A stretch of DNA of 64,000 nucleotides from Mycetocola lacteus. GTDB lineage: Bacteria; Actinomycetota; Actinomycetes; Actinomycetales; Microbacteriaceae. The DNA lies in the NCBI RefSeq assembly GCF_003667575.1, contig NZ_RCUY01000005.1:310001-374000 (forward strand). Reading direction: 5' to 3'. Numbering within the stretch: the first letter of the stretch is position 1; each line of letters opens with the position of its first letter. This document shows positions 1 through 9,265 of this stretch, piece after piece. Below the pieces are notes generated by a model. It did no database searches, had not been told where the DNA came from, and was given only the letters and a program-made list of their open reading frames with translations. The translations under genes were made by a program, and so were the position numbers.

Positions 1-114
1 AGACTCTCAACGGATATCGATGACGATGCTCCCCTCAACGAAGTCCTCGCCGAATTGAAGAAGGCGCGTCGGGTTGTATCGGAACGCCGTCGGCAAGACA
101 TCGAGCTGCCCTAA
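1..114 (+). CDS. 3' end of probable antitoxin gene (partial)
   Basis: An open frame enters from the left edge and ends in TAA at 112-114, giving 37 residues that finish in RRRQDIELP. It is acidic first and then Lys/Arg-rich. It ends 14 bases before the ATG of the PIN-domain gene on the same strand, the usual antitoxin-toxin order. The DNA-binding part would lie outside the window, so antitoxin identity rests on position only. Confidence 0.45.
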   Translation, partial: RLSTDIDDDAPLNEVLAELKKARRVVSERRRQDIELP

Positions 115-128
115 AGTCGGTCCCACAC

Positions 129-713
129 ATGTTCACCGCGCTGCTCGACACCAATATTCTCTGGCCCAGCCTGCAGCGCGACTTTTTCCTCTCTCTTGCC
201 ATCGAGGGAAGCTTCCGACCCGTATGGAGCGAAGCGATTCTTGATGAGCTTGAAGAAAGCGAGACGCGGAAGCTCATCGCGAGACGCCGCCTCACTCCAA
301 TCCGCGCCCAGCTTTCGGCCATGCGTCTGACAGATCGAATGCGTCACGTCTTCCCGGAGGCGCTCGTTCACGGCTGGGAGCCATTGGATGGAACGTTTGG
401 ACTTCCGGATCGAGATGATGAGCACGTGGTCGCCGCCGCGCAGGTGGCCGGAGCGGGTTTTATCGTGACCGATAACCTCAAGGATTTTCCCGTGGCTCTG
501 CTTCCAGTGAGCATCACCCCGGTATCGGCTCGTAAGTTTGCTTTTGACATCGTAAGCGATAGTCCGCTGAGGGCTTTATCGGCGCTCGAGGAGATTTCTC
601 AGCGCAGCGGACTCTATGGTCCAGAAACCACGTCGGAGCAGATAATTAGCCACCTGGAGCTTCGATATGGCTTCACCGATACGGCGGAACTGCTGCGCCT
701 CGCGGCATTCTAA
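129..713 (+). CDS. PIN-domain ribonuclease toxin (VapC-like)
   Basis: A 194-residue protein that opens with the PIN signature LLDTNILW. The acidic residues expected for metal-dependent RNA cleavage are visible: Asp7, Glu40, Asp96/Asp97 in the RDDEH motif and Asp115 in IVTDN. The PIN fold fills about residues 3-135, and a 60-residue C-terminal extension makes it longer than classic VapC (about 130 aa). It follows the probable antitoxin gene by 14 bases. The family suggests a toxin that cleaves RNA; the target is unknown. The PIN assignment is firm, the toxin role is inferred. Confidence 0.8.
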   Translation: MFTALLDTNILWPSLQRDFFLSLAIEGSFRPVWSEAILDELEESETRKLIARRRLTPIRAQLSAMRLTDRMRHVFPEALVHGWEPLDGTFGLPDRDDEHVVAAAQVAGAGFIVTDNLKDFPVALLPVSITPVSARKFAFDIVSDSPLRALSALEEISQRSGLYGPETTSEQIISHLELRYGFTDTAELLRLAAF

Positions 714-723
714 AATGATGAAA

Positions 724-763
724 ACACCGAGGGCCGCACGGGAATCCGTGCGGCCCTCGGTGT
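724..763 (-). terminator. Intrinsic terminator of the copper operon
   Basis: A perfect 18-bp stem (724-741 with 746-763) with a GAAT loop. Read on the minus strand, the stem is followed by TTTTC. It lies between csoR and the convergent PIN gene and could serve both directions. Confidence 0.85.
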
Positions 764-776
764 GCGGGTGGGCGGT

Positions 777-1160
777 CTAAGAGCGGACCAGGCGCGCGAT
801 CGCGTCGGTGGCTTCCTTGAGTTTGGCGGCGGCCTCCTCGGCGTTGCCCAGACGGGCGGCGTCCATCACGCAGTGCTTGAGGTGGTCATCCACCAGACCG
901 ATCGCCACCGATTCCAGCGCGCTGGTGAGGGCACTGATCTGGGTGAGAATGTCGATGCAGTACTTCTCGTCGTCGATCATCTTGGAGATCCCACGCGCCT
1001 GACCCTCGATCCGGCGCATCCGCTTCTGGTAGCCGGTCTTATCGCTGATGTAGCCGTGGTGGTGCCCCTCGGTGGCGCAGAAATCGCCCGAGTGCCCCTC
1101 GGATTCGGTACCGATAGTGTCGGCTCCGGTGTCGGTGCCGTGTGCTGCGGTGGTCGCCAT
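777..1160 (-). CDS. csoR: CsoR-family copper-sensing repressor
   Basis: A 127-residue, mostly helical metal-sensing repressor of the CsoR family, which leaves DNA when Cu(I) binds. The Cys-His-Cys ligand set is present: Cys68 in EKYCIDI, His93 and Cys97 in HLKHC. The N-terminus carries an extra His/Cys-rich stretch (FCATEGHHHGY) before the conserved RRIEGQARGI helix. The start ATG at 1160 has AAAGGAG upstream; a longer frame to 1262 has no such site. It is the last gene of copZ-copA-csoR and so is autoregulated if it binds the operators at 3831-3883. Confidence 0.93.
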   Translation of the reverse strand: MATTAAHGTDTGADTIGTESEGHSGDFCATEGHHHGYISDKTGYQKRMRRIEGQARGISKMIDDEKYCIDILTQISALTSALESVAIGLVDDHLKHCVMDAARLGNAEEAAAKLKEATDAIARLVRS

Positions 1161-1268
1161 GATGGCTCCTTTGATCGATCGGCCGGGGCCGGGACTGCTG
1201 CATCCAGGATATCGGGCACCGCACCTCGGCGGCGACGTGGGCCCGATACTCCGGGCCCGCACGGGAGA

Positions 1269-3533
1269 CTAGTTTTTGACGATGCTGCGGAATCCGCGCA
1301 GTCTGAGGCTGTTCCCCACCACAAACACGCTCGACAGGGCCATCGCGGCTCCGGCCAGCATCGGGTTGAGCATGCCCAGCGCCGCGACCGGAATCGCCGC
1401 CACGTTATAGGCGAAGGCCCAGAACAGGTTGGTTTTGATGGTGCCCAGGGTTGTGCGGGAGAGCCGGATCGCATCCACCACGCCACGCAGATCCCCGCGC
1501 ACCAGGGTGATATCCGACGCCTCGATGGCCACATCGGTGCCCGTGCCCATCGCCAAACCCAGGTCGGCCTGGGCCAGGGCTGGCGCATCATTCACACCGT
1601 CGCCCACCATCGCGACCACCCGGCCGGACTCCTGCAACCGGATTACCTCGGCCACCTTATCCGCGGGCAGCACCTCGGCGATCACCGTCTCGATGCCCAC
1701 CTCGGCGGCAATCCGCCGGGCCACCGCGGTATTGTCTCCGGTCAGCAGAATCGGGGTCAGCCCGAGCGCCTTGAGCGCGGTGATCGCCTCGCGACTGGTG
1801 GGCTTGACCGCATCGGCGACCACCAGGATTCCGCGAGCCTCCCCATCCCAGGCCACCGCCACCACGGTCTTTCCGGCCTCCTCGGCCTCGACCTTGGCGG
1901 CGGAAACCCGAGCACTCAGCGTGATCGACCACTCGGCCAGCAGGGACTCGCGTCCCACCAGAACCGCATGACCGTCCACCACACCCTGCACACCCTTGCC
2001 CTCGATGTTGGTGAAACCCTCGACCGCGGGCAGCTCGATGTTCTCGGCCGTCGCACCGGCGGCGATGGCCTGCGCGATCGGGTGCTCGGAGGCATCCTCC
2101 AGCGCACCGGCCAGGCGCAGCAGCTCGCCACGCTCGGTGCCGGGTTCGGTGATTGCCTGAGCCAGGGTCATCTTGCCGGTGGTCACGGTGCCGGTCTTAT
2201 CCAGCACCACGGTGTCGACCCGGCGGGTGGATTCCAGAATCTCCGGTCCCTTGATCAGGATGCCCATCTGGGCGCCTCGACCGGTTCCCACCAGCAGCGC
2301 GGTCGGGGTCGCCAGGCCCAGCGCACACGGGCAGGCAATCACCAGCACGGCCACGGCGGCGGTGAACGCGGCGGCCGCGGGGAATCCGGCGATCAGCCAG
2401 CCAGCCAGGGTGACCAGGGCAATCACGATCACGATCGGCACAAACACCTCGGAGATTTTATCCGCCAGGCGCTGCACCTCGGCCTTGCCGGTCTGCGCCT
2501 CCTCCACCAGCTTGGCCATCTGCGCAAGCTGGGTGTCCGAGCCGATCCGGGTGGCGCGCACAACCAGGCGTCCACCGGCGTTGACGGTCGCGCCGGTCAC
2601 GGTGTCACCGGGTTCAACCTCCACCGGGACGGATTCGCCGGTGAGCATCGACGCATCCACCGCCGAGGTACCCGAGGTCACCACGCCGTCGGTGGCGATC
2701 TTCTCCCCCGGACGCACAATGAATTCGTCCCCGACGCGCAGCTCGGCCACGTCGATCTTGGTTTCGACGCCGCCGCGCAGCACCGACACCTCCTTGGCAC
2801 CGAGTTCCATCAGCGCGCGCAGTGCGGCACCGGCCTGACGCTTGGAGCGCTTCTCGAAGTAACGCCCGGCCAGGATGAACATCGTGACCCCGGCACCCAC
2901 CTCGAGGTAGATATTGGAGGCCCCATCGGAGGGGCCGATGGTGAATTCGAACGGGTGGGTCATCCCGGGCATGCCCGCGGTGCCCCAGAACAGCGCATAG
3001 ATCGACCACAGCAGGGCGGCACCGGTGCCCATCGAAATCAGGGTGTCCATCGTGGCCGCGCCGTGCTTGAGGTTGACCCAGGCGGCGCGGTGGAAGGGCC
3101 AGGCACCCCAGATAATCACCGGGGCGGCGAGCGCGAGCGAGGCCCACTGCCAGTAGGTGAACTGGAGGGCGGGGATCATCGCCATCAGGATGACCGGGAC
3201 GCTCAGCACGATCGACCCGATCAGGCGCTGACGCAGCGCAATCAGTTCGGGATCGGCGTCCTCGGCATCCGGGTCCGCGACATCGTTGGGCTTCACAGGG
3301 GCGGGCAGAGTGGCCGCATAGCCGGCCTTCTCGACCTCGGCGATCAGCAGGGCGGGATCGTATCCCTCGGGGATCGCGACCCGGGCCTTCTCGGTGGCGT
3401 AGTTCACCGTGGCCTCGACGCCGTCGAGTTTATTGAGCTTTTTCTCGATCCGCATCGCACAGGATGCGCAGGTCATCCCGCCGATTTCCAGTTCGACGTG
3501 GGGGCCACCGGCCACGGGTGTTGAGGTACTCAT
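1269..3533 (-). CDS. copA: Copper-exporting P1B-type ATPase
   Basis: A 754-residue Cu(I) efflux ATPase of the inner membrane. In order it has an N-terminal heavy-metal-associated domain with GMTCASC (Cys22, Cys25), paired membrane helices, actuator loop TGES, the transport motif CPC in [11 protein letters not shown], phosphorylation motif DKTGT, nucleotide-binding SEHP, hinge GDGVNDAP, and last helices with the YN and MALSS elements typical of Cu(I) pumps. Start ATG 3533 follows AAGGAAGAGAAG. It lies between copZ upstream and csoR 108 bases downstream, all in one direction. Length and motifs are complete. Confidence 0.96.
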   Translation of the reverse strand: MSTSTPVAGGPHVELEIGGMTCASCAMRIEKKLNKLDGVEATVNYATEKARVAIPEGYDPALLIAEVEKAGYAATLPAPVKPNDVADPDAEDADPELIALRQRLIGSIVLSVPVILMAMIPALQFTYWQWASLALAAPVIIWGAWPFHRAAWVNLKHGAATMDTLISMGTGAALLWSIYALFWGTAGMPGMTHPFEFTIGPSDGASNIYLEVGAGVTMFILAGRYFEKRSKRQAGAALRALMELGAKEVSVLRGGVETKIDVAELRVGDEFIVRPGEKIATDGVVTSGTSAVDASMLTGESVPVEVEPGDTVTGATVNAGGRLVVRATRIGSDTQLAQMAKLVEEAQTGKAEVQRLADKISEVFVPIVIVIALVTLAGWLIAGFPAAAAFTAAVAVLVIACPCALGLATPTALLVGTGRGAQMGILIKGPEILESTRRVDTVVLDKTGTVTTGKMTLAQAITEPGTERGELLRLAGALEDASEHPIAQAIAAGATAENIELPAVEGFTNIEGKGVQGVVDGHAVLVGRESLLAEWSITLSARVSAAKVEAEEAGKTVVAVAWDGEARGILVVADAVKPTSREAITALKALGLTPILLTGDNTAVARRIAAEVGIETVIAEVLPADKVAEVIRLQESGRVVAMVGDGVNDAPALAQADLGLAMGTGTDVAIEASDITLVRGDLRGVVDAIRLSRTTLGTIKTNLFWAFAYNVAAIPVAALGMLNPMLAGAAMALSSVFVVGNSLRLRGFRSIVKN

Positions 3534-3602
3534 CTTCTCTTCCTTTTTCCGGTCCCTCCCGTGGGAGGGACCGGCATGCAACGGCGTGAGGTGGGGTGGG
3601 GC

Positions 3603-3812
3603 CTAGGCTCGGACGGCGGAGTAGCCCGCCTCGGTGACGGCTGCCAGCACGGCGGCATCGTCGAGCTCGGCGGCGGAGGTGATGACCAGTTCGCCGGTCT
3701 GCGCACGCACGCGGATGTCCTCGACGCCGGCGATCTGCTCGACCTCTTCGCGAACCGAAGACTCACAGTGTCCGCAGGTCATTCCGGTGACGCGGTACTC
3801 GGTGGTTGCCAT
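3603..3812 (-). CDS. copZ: Copper chaperone, HMA domain (CopZ-like)
   Basis: A 69-residue single heavy-metal-associated domain with the copper-binding motif GMTCGHC near the N-terminus and a typical beta-alpha-beta pattern ending in AGYSAVRA. It probably carries Cu(I) to CopA, the next gene (gap about 70 bases). ATG at 3812 is preceded by GAGGAGAAAATC, a strong ribosome binding site. It is the first gene of the operon, directly downstream of the two CsoR-like operators. Confidence 0.92.
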   Translation of the reverse strand: MATTEYRVTGMTCGHCESSVREEVEQIAGVEDIRVRAQTGELVITSAAELDDAAVLAAVTEAGYSAVRA

Positions 3813-3830
3813 GATTTTCTCCTCTCGAGG

Positions 3831-3849
3831 GATACCCCTCCTAGGTATC
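3831..3849. promoter_or_regulatory. CsoR-like operator, promoter-distal site
   Basis: Inverted repeat GATACC-N7-GGTATC directly upstream of the copZ ribosome binding site. It shares the ATACCC/GGTAT core with the second site at 3867-3883, centred 35 bp away. It lies inside the presumed 5' leader, so it could act as a second repression site. Confidence 0.6.
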
Positions 3850-3866
3850 ACATCTGAGCCAACGAT

Positions 3867-3883
3867 ATACCCCCAGAGGGTAT
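3867..3883. promoter_or_regulatory. CsoR-like operator in the copZ promoter
   Basis: ATACCC-CCAGA-GGGTAT is a perfect inverted repeat with the G/C-tract core known for CsoR operators. On the minus strand it falls between a possible -35 (TTGTCG) and -10 (TATATC) spaced by about 16 bases, where a repressor would block RNA polymerase. Confidence 0.72.
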
Positions 3884-3904
3884 TCCGACAATCGAGAAAA
3901 AAGT

Positions 3905-6406
3905 TTAGACGGAATGCGCGAGGTAGTCCCGCAGGTGCGCGCCGGTGACACTCTCGGGTCGGGCCGCCACCTCCTCCGGCGTTCCGGTCGCGACGATGCG
4001 TCCCCCATCGCTTCCGCCACCGGGACCCAGGTCGATCACATAGTCGGCGTTGGCGATCATGTCGAGGTCGTGCTCGATCACGATGACCGTGGCCCCGCGC
4101 TCCAGCAGCCCGTCCAGCACCCGCAGCAGCACCCGAATATCGCGCGGATGCAGGCCCACGCTCGGCTCATCCAGCACAAACACCGCGCTGTGCTGATCGC
4201 GGCCCAGCTCGGACGCGAGCTTGAGGCGCTGCGCCTCGCCGCCGGAAAGGGCCGGGGTATCCTCCCCCAGGGTCAGGTAGCCGAGGCCCAGGTCAACCAG
4301 GGTGGCGAGCTTCTTGCGCACCCGGGGCAGGTCGGCGAGTGCGTCCACGGCCTGGGTGACGGTGAGGGCCAGCAGATCCGGCAGGGAATACTCGGTGCCG
4401 TCGGGACCGGGGCGGCGAATCTCCTGAGCCAGCGGCGCGTAGCGGGTGCCCGCGCAGTCGGGGCAGTCAATATCCACGTCGGGAAGGAACTGGACATCCA
4501 GCACGATCTGCCCGGTCCCCTCGCAGCGCGGGCAGCGCAGCGAGCCGGTGTTATAGGAGAAATCTGCGGCCCCGAGCCCACGCGAGGCCGCCGCGGGCAG
4601 ACCGCCAAACTCGCGCCGCAGCACGTCGAGGACCCCGCTGTAGGTGGCCACGGTGGAGCGGATATTGGTGCCGATCGGGGTCGCATCCACCACGTCGGCA
4701 CGGCTGATGCCGTCGGCCTCGATGCGGGTCACGTGTGCCGGAATCCTTCCCTCGGCGGCGAGCGCGGGAACCAGGCTTTCCAACACCAGGGTGGTTTTGC
4801 CCGAGCCCGACATCCCGGTGACCGCGGTCAGGCGTCCCCGGGGGAACCGTGCCCGGAGCGCGTGTACGGTGTGCAGCGGGGCGGTCTCGATCTCGATTCC
4901 GCCGTGCGCAAACACGTCCTCGGTGCCCAGGCGCGGGCGCACCACCACCGGTTCGGTTCCGGCGATGAAACCGCCGATCACCGAGTCGGGGTTGTTCACG
5001 ATCTCGGCGAGGGTATCGTTGGCGACCACGGTTCCGCCATCCACCCCCGAGCCCGGGCCGATCTCGATAATCCGGTCGGCCTCGCGCAGAACCTGCACAT
5101 CATGGTCCACCAGGACCACCGAGTTCCCCTCGGCCAGCAGGTCCCGAATCACGCCGATCAGCCCGTCGAGGTTCGCCGGATGCAGCCCGATTGAGGGTTC
5201 GTCCAGCACGTAGAGCACACCGGTAGTTTGGTTGCGAACCGCGCGGGCGAGCTGCACACGCTGCCGCTCCCCGGTGGACAGGGTGTATCCGGCACGGTCC
5301 AGGGTCAGATAGCCGAGGCCCAGTTCACGCAGGCGACGGCCCATGTCGGTCAGCTGATCGGCGAGCAGGCGCGCCATCGCCCGCATCTCGGGCGGCAACG
5401 TCGCCTCCACGGTGGGAGCCCACTCGGTGATCCGGTCCAGTGAAAGCGCGGTCGCCTCGGCGAGGTTCATCCCCTCGATCAGCGGATCCCGGGCCGCCAC
5501 GCTGAGCCGGGTACCGTGGCAGTTGCGGCAGGTTCCCGCGGTGATGTAGCGGTTCACCCGGGCCAGCCCCTTCTCGCTGGTCGCATTATTCAGGGCCTCG
5601 CGGACCGCCCGTCGGGCGCTGCGGAAGGTGAAGTCCATCGAGAACACCTTGCCGTTTTTCGAGGCGACGGTGATGTGCCGCTTCTCGTCGGGACCGTCCA
5701 GCACGATCTGGCGTTCCCGCTCACTCAGCTCGGAGTAGGGCACGTCGATCCGCACCCCAAACTCGGCCACCACCTGCGGCATCACCGACAGGCCCGCCAT
5801 GCCCCACGGGGTCACCGCACCCTCGGCGATGGTTTTGGAGGGGTCAGGAACCAGGGAGGCATCATCCACGTCGCGGACGATGCCGGTGCCCGAGCAGGTG
5901 GGGCAGGCACCGTCGGAGTTGAACGCGAGCGATTCGGCCCCGGGCGCGCGGAACACGGCCGAGCAGGTCGCACAGGTGAGCGGCAGGTCGGCGGCCACGT
6001 CGATTGTGGGAACGTGGCGGTGGCCGTTGGGGCAGGAGTGTGAGGCGAGACGCGAGAACATCACCCGGAGCACGTTCAGCAGCTCGGTCGAGGTCCCGAA
6101 GGTGGAGCGCACCCCGGGCACGCCGGGACGCTGGCGAAGCGCCAGGGCCGCGGGGATGTGGCGGACCGAATCCACCGCCGCCCGGGTCGCATGTGACATG
6201 CGCCGGCGGGTATAGGTGGACAGGGCCTCCACATATCGGCGGGATCCCTCGGCGTAGAGGATCCCCATGGCCAGCGAGGACTTCCCCGAACCCGAAACCC
6301 CGGCGATCGCGACCATTTCTCCCAGCGGCACGTCCACGTCTACGTTTTTGAGGTTGTGCACGCGGCCGCCGCGCACCTCGATGTTCAGCGACTGCCGCCC
6401 ACTCAT
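3905..6406 (-). CDS. UvrA2/DrrC-like excinuclease-type ABC protein
   Basis: An 833-residue soluble protein with two ABC ATPase halves. Walker A motifs are GVSGSGKSS (N-half) and GMSGSGKTT (C-half); signatures are LSTGERQRV and LSGGEAQRL. Cys pairs typical of UvrA zinc modules are seen in CATC, CPTCSGTG, CRNCHGT, CPRCEGTG and CPDCAGT. It is about 120 residues shorter than housekeeping UvrA, as in the UvrA2/DrrC class, which lacks the UvrB-binding region and is linked to tolerance of DNA-binding drugs. Its ATG overlaps the stop of the small ORF at 6403-6570 by four bases, so the two are translationally coupled. The substrate is unknown. Confidence 0.85.
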   Translation of the reverse strand: MSGRQSLNIEVRGGRVHNLKNVDVDVPLGEMVAIAGVSGSGKSSLAMGILYAEGSRRYVEALSTYTRRRMSHATRAAVDSVRHIPAALALRQRPGVPGVRSTFGTSTELLNVLRVMFSRLASHSCPNGHRHVPTIDVAADLPLTCATCSAVFRAPGAESLAFNSDGACPTCSGTGIVRDVDDASLVPDPSKTIAEGAVTPWGMAGLSVMPQVVAEFGVRIDVPYSELSERERQIVLDGPDEKRHITVASKNGKVFSMDFTFRSARRAVREALNNATSEKGLARVNRYITAGTCRNCHGTRLSVAARDPLIEGMNLAEATALSLDRITEWAPTVEATLPPEMRAMARLLADQLTDMGRRLRELGLGYLTLDRAGYTLSTGERQRVQLARAVRNQTTGVLYVLDEPSIGLHPANLDGLIGVIRDLLAEGNSVVLVDHDVQVLREADRIIEIGPGSGVDGGTVVANDTLAEIVNNPDSVIGGFIAGTEPVVVRPRLGTEDVFAHGGIEIETAPLHTVHALRARFPRGRLTAVTGMSGSGKTTLVLESLVPALAAEGRIPAHVTRIEADGISRADVVDATPIGTNIRSTVATYSGVLDVLRREFGGLPAAASRGLGAADFSYNTGSLRCPRCEGTGQIVLDVQFLPDVDIDCPDCAGTRYAPLAQEIRRPGPDGTEYSLPDLLALTVTQAVDALADLPRVRKKLATLVDLGLGYLTLGEDTPALSGGEAQRLKLASELGRDQHSAVFVLDEPSVGLHPRDIRVLLRVLDGLLERGATVIVIEHDLDMIANADYVIDLGPGGGSDGGRIVATGTPEEVAARPESVTGAHLRDYLAHSV

Positions 6407-6570
6407 CGGGTCTCCTCCGCGCCGATCACGATCCGCATGCGCGGGTTCAGGCGCTCGACACCGGTGATGTCGAGGTCCAGCTCGGTCAGTGTGGTCGACC
6501 CAAAATCGCGCAGGCCGCCCTGACCATCGGTATCTTCGAGGCCGTTATTGACGGATTCCGCTGCGGCCAT
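6403..6570 (-). CDS. Small 55-residue protein coupled to the UvrA2-like gene
   Basis: The ATG at 6570 has GAGGGGA seven bases upstream, and the stop overlaps the next start as ATGA. The 55-residue product is acidic, begins MAAAESVNNGLEDTDG and ends RMRIVIGAEETR. It has no Cys, no membrane segment and no signal peptide. I do not recognise a family. The ribosome binding site and four-base overlap make it a credible real gene, and the coupling suggests a partner or leader for the ABC protein. Confidence 0.6.
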   Translation of the reverse strand: MAAAESVNNGLEDTDGQGGLRDFGSTTLTELDLDITGVERLNPRMRIVIGAEETR

Positions 6571-6843
6571 GAGTGTCCCCTCGCCAGGCGCGGGCCCCTA
6601 GCCCGACGCTTCCTTCAGCCTACTCCGGGAGGCTGACAGGGACGAGGACAAGACAACCACGACGTCGGCATGCCGAGCCTGGCGGTACACACGCCTGGAT
6701 ACCCCCAGTCCTCGGCACAAACGTGATCCGGGCGCTCCGAACCCTCGCCTTGACACTCCTGTTCCACTACGATTCCTAGCTAAAGCCGCATCGCCGCGGG
6801 CACCCGGCCAGGCGAAAACCATGCGCACACCCGATTGGACCCC

Positions 6844-8403
6844 GTGAGAGCCTCAATCCTGCGTCATAATTCTGCCTCCCGCCGCCTCGGCGCGGCCGGT
6901 ATCAGCCTCGCCCTGGTGGGCGGATCCCTGCTGGGCGCCTCGGCCCTCCAGCCGGCCCAGGCCGATGTACAGGCCCTGCAGACCATCAACACATCCTCAA
7001 CCATCTGGGGCCCGGCCAATACCACGACCGGCACCCTCCGCAGTGGGTTCGGGTTCCGCGCCGATCCCGGCCTGGTGGGCTGGAGCTTCCCCGCCTTTAG
7101 CGAGATTGGCGCCCTGACGCTCAGCCAGGGCGGAAGCTCCTGGAACTTTTCCGCGGACACACGCTCGGTGAACCCCCGCTCCGGTGGGAAGAGCGTCATC
7201 ACGCTCACGGGGAACACGGGCGATGCCTTTACCGAGGCCTACACGGTGGCCCTGACCCTGACCATCGAGGGCAACTACGCGCGCTGGACCTATTCGATCG
7301 CGGGCGAGAAGGCCGATACCCTCACCGCGACCGTTGACGGCGCCTTCGCCGCCCGACACACCTCGGTGGTCGAGTCCACCTCCCACACCCTGCTCGCCCA
7401 CAACGTGGATCCCTCCGAACCACCCGCCGCACTCTCCGGGGTCTCGGTAAAGTCCGACGGCTCGGCTCCGACCCTGACGACGGATTCCGATTCCGGCGCC
7501 TTCTCGGCCACCACCACGGGAGCGAGTCTGTTTGAGGTGACCGCCCTGGTGGTTGACTATCCGGTCAGAATCCCCAGCGCACTGGATGCCGCGCTGGCAT
7601 TCACCCGCCCGCTGCTGGCAAACATCGATGCGCACTTTGGCGAGACCCACGTGGCTCCCGGTGCCCCGGTGGATTTCCGGGACGCGTCGGTGATTGAGGG
7701 CACTCCCGTGGACACCGAACTCACCACCACAATCGGCCAGGAACTGCTCGACATGGGGTACTTCATGATCCCCGGATTCGACGCCACCACCCGCGCCACC
7801 GGGCTGCCCGCCGGCCTGACACTCACCACGATTCTGGGGGACAAGCCCTCCGCCGAGGAGGAGACCGAGCCCGAGGTGACCTGGCCGGAGGAGGGAGAGG
7901 AAGTCCTCCCCGTTCCGCTGCTGGCCCTCGACACCCAGGTCGCCGCCGATGAGGCCGAGGAGGCTCCGATCTCCTTCCGCCTGAGCGGAACCGCGACGAC
8001 TCCGGGTGTGTACACGGTCCCGGTCACCATCTACCTCGCACTCCCCGACGGTGCATTCCCCGGAGCGCCCGACGGAGAAGAGCTCCCCTTCCCCGAACCC
8101 GTTGGCCTCTACCCGCTGGATACCACGCTGAAGGTCACCGTGGCACCGCGGGCGAGCAATGAGTCGCCCACCCCGACCGCTCCCGCCGAAACACCGGGAA
8201 GCACCGTCACCGCCACCCCGACCGATGCCGGCGCTCCCCCGGTTGGCGCCACCCCGAGCGGCACCCCCGCCATCGCCCGCGGCACTGCCGGTCTGCCCAC
8301 CACCGGTGGCGATTTCGGCGCGCTGGCCCTGTCGATGGGTCTGCTGGCGGCCGTGGGAACCACCCTCCTGCTGGGTGCTCGACGTCGCCGGGCAGCGGAG
8401 TAG
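6844..8403 (+). CDS. LPXTG-anchored surface protein
   Basis: About 519 residues. The N-terminus has a signal peptide (basic start, hydrophobic ISLALVGGSLLGASAL, then PAQADVQ). The middle is beta-rich without a domain I can name, with an acidic stretch (EEETEPEVTWPEEGEE). A Pro/Thr/Ala linker leads to the sortase signal LPTTG at about 484-488, a hydrophobic segment and the tail ARRRRAAE. The product should be attached to peptidoglycan by a sortase; none is in the window. The start is uncertain: TTG 6835 is an alternative. A mini-ORF from ATG 6821 (MRTPDWTP) ends as GTGA across the GTG 6844 and may couple translation. Confidence 0.8.
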   Translation: MRASILRHNSASRRLGAAGISLALVGGSLLGASALQPAQADVQALQTINTSSTIWGPANTTTGTLRSGFGFRADPGLVGWSFPAFSEIGALTLSQGGSSWNFSADTRSVNPRSGGKSVITLTGNTGDAFTEAYTVALTLTIEGNYARWTYSIAGEKADTLTATVDGAFAARHTSVVESTSHTLLAHNVDPSEPPAALSGVSVKSDGSAPTLTTDSDSGAFSATTTGASLFEVTALVVDYPVRIPSALDAALAFTRPLLANIDAHFGETHVAPGAPVDFRDASVIEGTPVDTELTTTIGQELLDMGYFMIPGFDATTRATGLPAGLTLTTILGDKPSAEEETEPEVTWPEEGEEVLPVPLLALDTQVAADEAEEAPISFRLSGTATTPGVYTVPVTIYLALPDGAFPGAPDGEELPFPEPVGLYPLDTTLKVTVAPRASNESPTPTAPAETPGSTVTATPTDAGAPPVGATPSGTPAIARGTAGLPTTGGDFGALALSMGLLAAVGTTLLLGARRRRAAE

Positions 8404-8423
8404 GCACCGCGTCACCCGTCACG

Positions 8424-8464
8424 ACAACCGGCCGAGTTCTCCGCGTGAGAACCCGGCCGGTTGT
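8424..8464 (+). terminator. Hairpin terminator after the LPXTG gene
   Basis: Long hairpin: ACAACCGGCCG and GTTCTC pair with GAGAAC and CGGCCGGTTGT around a CGCGT loop, with one unpaired base on each side. There is no clear T-tract. It lies 20 bases after the stop codon. Confidence 0.6.
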
Positions 8465-8560
8465 GCGTGTGGGGTCCCCCGATACTCATCCCCAGTTCCC
8501 CTCAAACACACGCGTGGAATAGACACTCGCGGCGACCGAAAGCCCGTAAACTTGGGGGTC

Positions 8561-9265
8561 ATGAGCACCTCGGAACGACCCGATCCCGGCACCGCCCCGG
8601 CCGTTCTGACGATGGCACAATCGCGTGCCCGGATCCCCAAAAAGGGCTCCAAGGGAGCTCGCACCCAGCAGCGCATTCTCGATGCGGCCCTCGAGCTGTT
8701 TGCCGAGTCGGGGTTCAACGCGGTGTCCCTACGGGAGATTGCCGCCCGCGCCGAGATCACCCATGTGGGACTGCTGCACCACTTTGCCAATAAGGACGAG
8801 ATCCTGATGCGGATCATGGTGTCCCGAGACATCACCGATGAGCACAGCCTGCGCGAGCAGCTCACGGTGCTGCACGAGGCGCAGAAGAGCTCCGCGGATC
8901 CGCTGATTGATCTGCGCTGGTACCTGGATCACCTGCACCGCATTACCACCCAGCCGCATATGATCCCGCTGTATGTGAAGATTTCCAGCGAGGCCACCGA
9001 TCCCGGCCATCCTGCCCATGAACACTTCGTGGCGCGCTATCAGACCGCCCAGGACCTGATCAGCGACTCGATTTCCCGCACCTATGCACGCCTGGGCATG
9101 ACCTCCCCGCTGGTTCCCGCCGATCAGGCGGCCCAGCACATGGTGGCCCTCTCCGACGGCCTACAGATTCAGTGGGAGTATGCCCCCGAGACGGTGAATC
9201 TGGAGCGCTCGATCCTCACCTATCTGGGCGCGATCGGGCTGCCGGTGGAGACCACAACGCGCTAG
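8561..9265 (+). CDS. TetR/AcrR-family regulator, paralog 1
   Basis: A 234-residue regulator with an N-terminal helix-turn-helix at about residues 35-80 (RILDAALELFAESGF ... VSLREIAARAEITHVGLLHHF). The ligand domain includes KISSEATDPGHPAH, a segment almost repeated in the TetR protein at 17222. ATG 8561 follows a GGGGG tract; TAAACT eight bases upstream may be a -10, so the mRNA could have almost no leader. Its stop overlaps the convergent stop of the ROK kinase gene. It probably controls the saccharide operon beside it. The effector is unknown. Confidence 0.85.
   Translation: MSTSERPDPGTAPAVLTMAQSRARIPKKGSKGARTQQRILDAALELFAESGFNAVSLREIAARAEITHVGLLHHFANKDEILMRIMVSRDITDEHSLREQLTVLHEAQKSSADPLIDLRWYLDHLHRITTQPHMIPLYVKISSEATDPGHPAHEHFVARYQTAQDLISDSISRTYARLGMTSPLVPADQAAQHMVALSDGLQIQWEYAPETVNLERSILTYLGAIGLPVETTTR

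Noticed and set aside
762-3524. 920-residue plus-strand frame
   Set aside because: It lies antisense over csoR and copA. The product is a low-complexity mix rich in Gly, His, Asp and Arg, as expected opposite a high-GC gene, and has no ribosome binding site.
6997-8415. 472-residue minus-strand frame
   Set aside because: Antisense to the LPXTG protein, whose signal peptide and sorting signal are clear; Gly/Arg/His-rich product.
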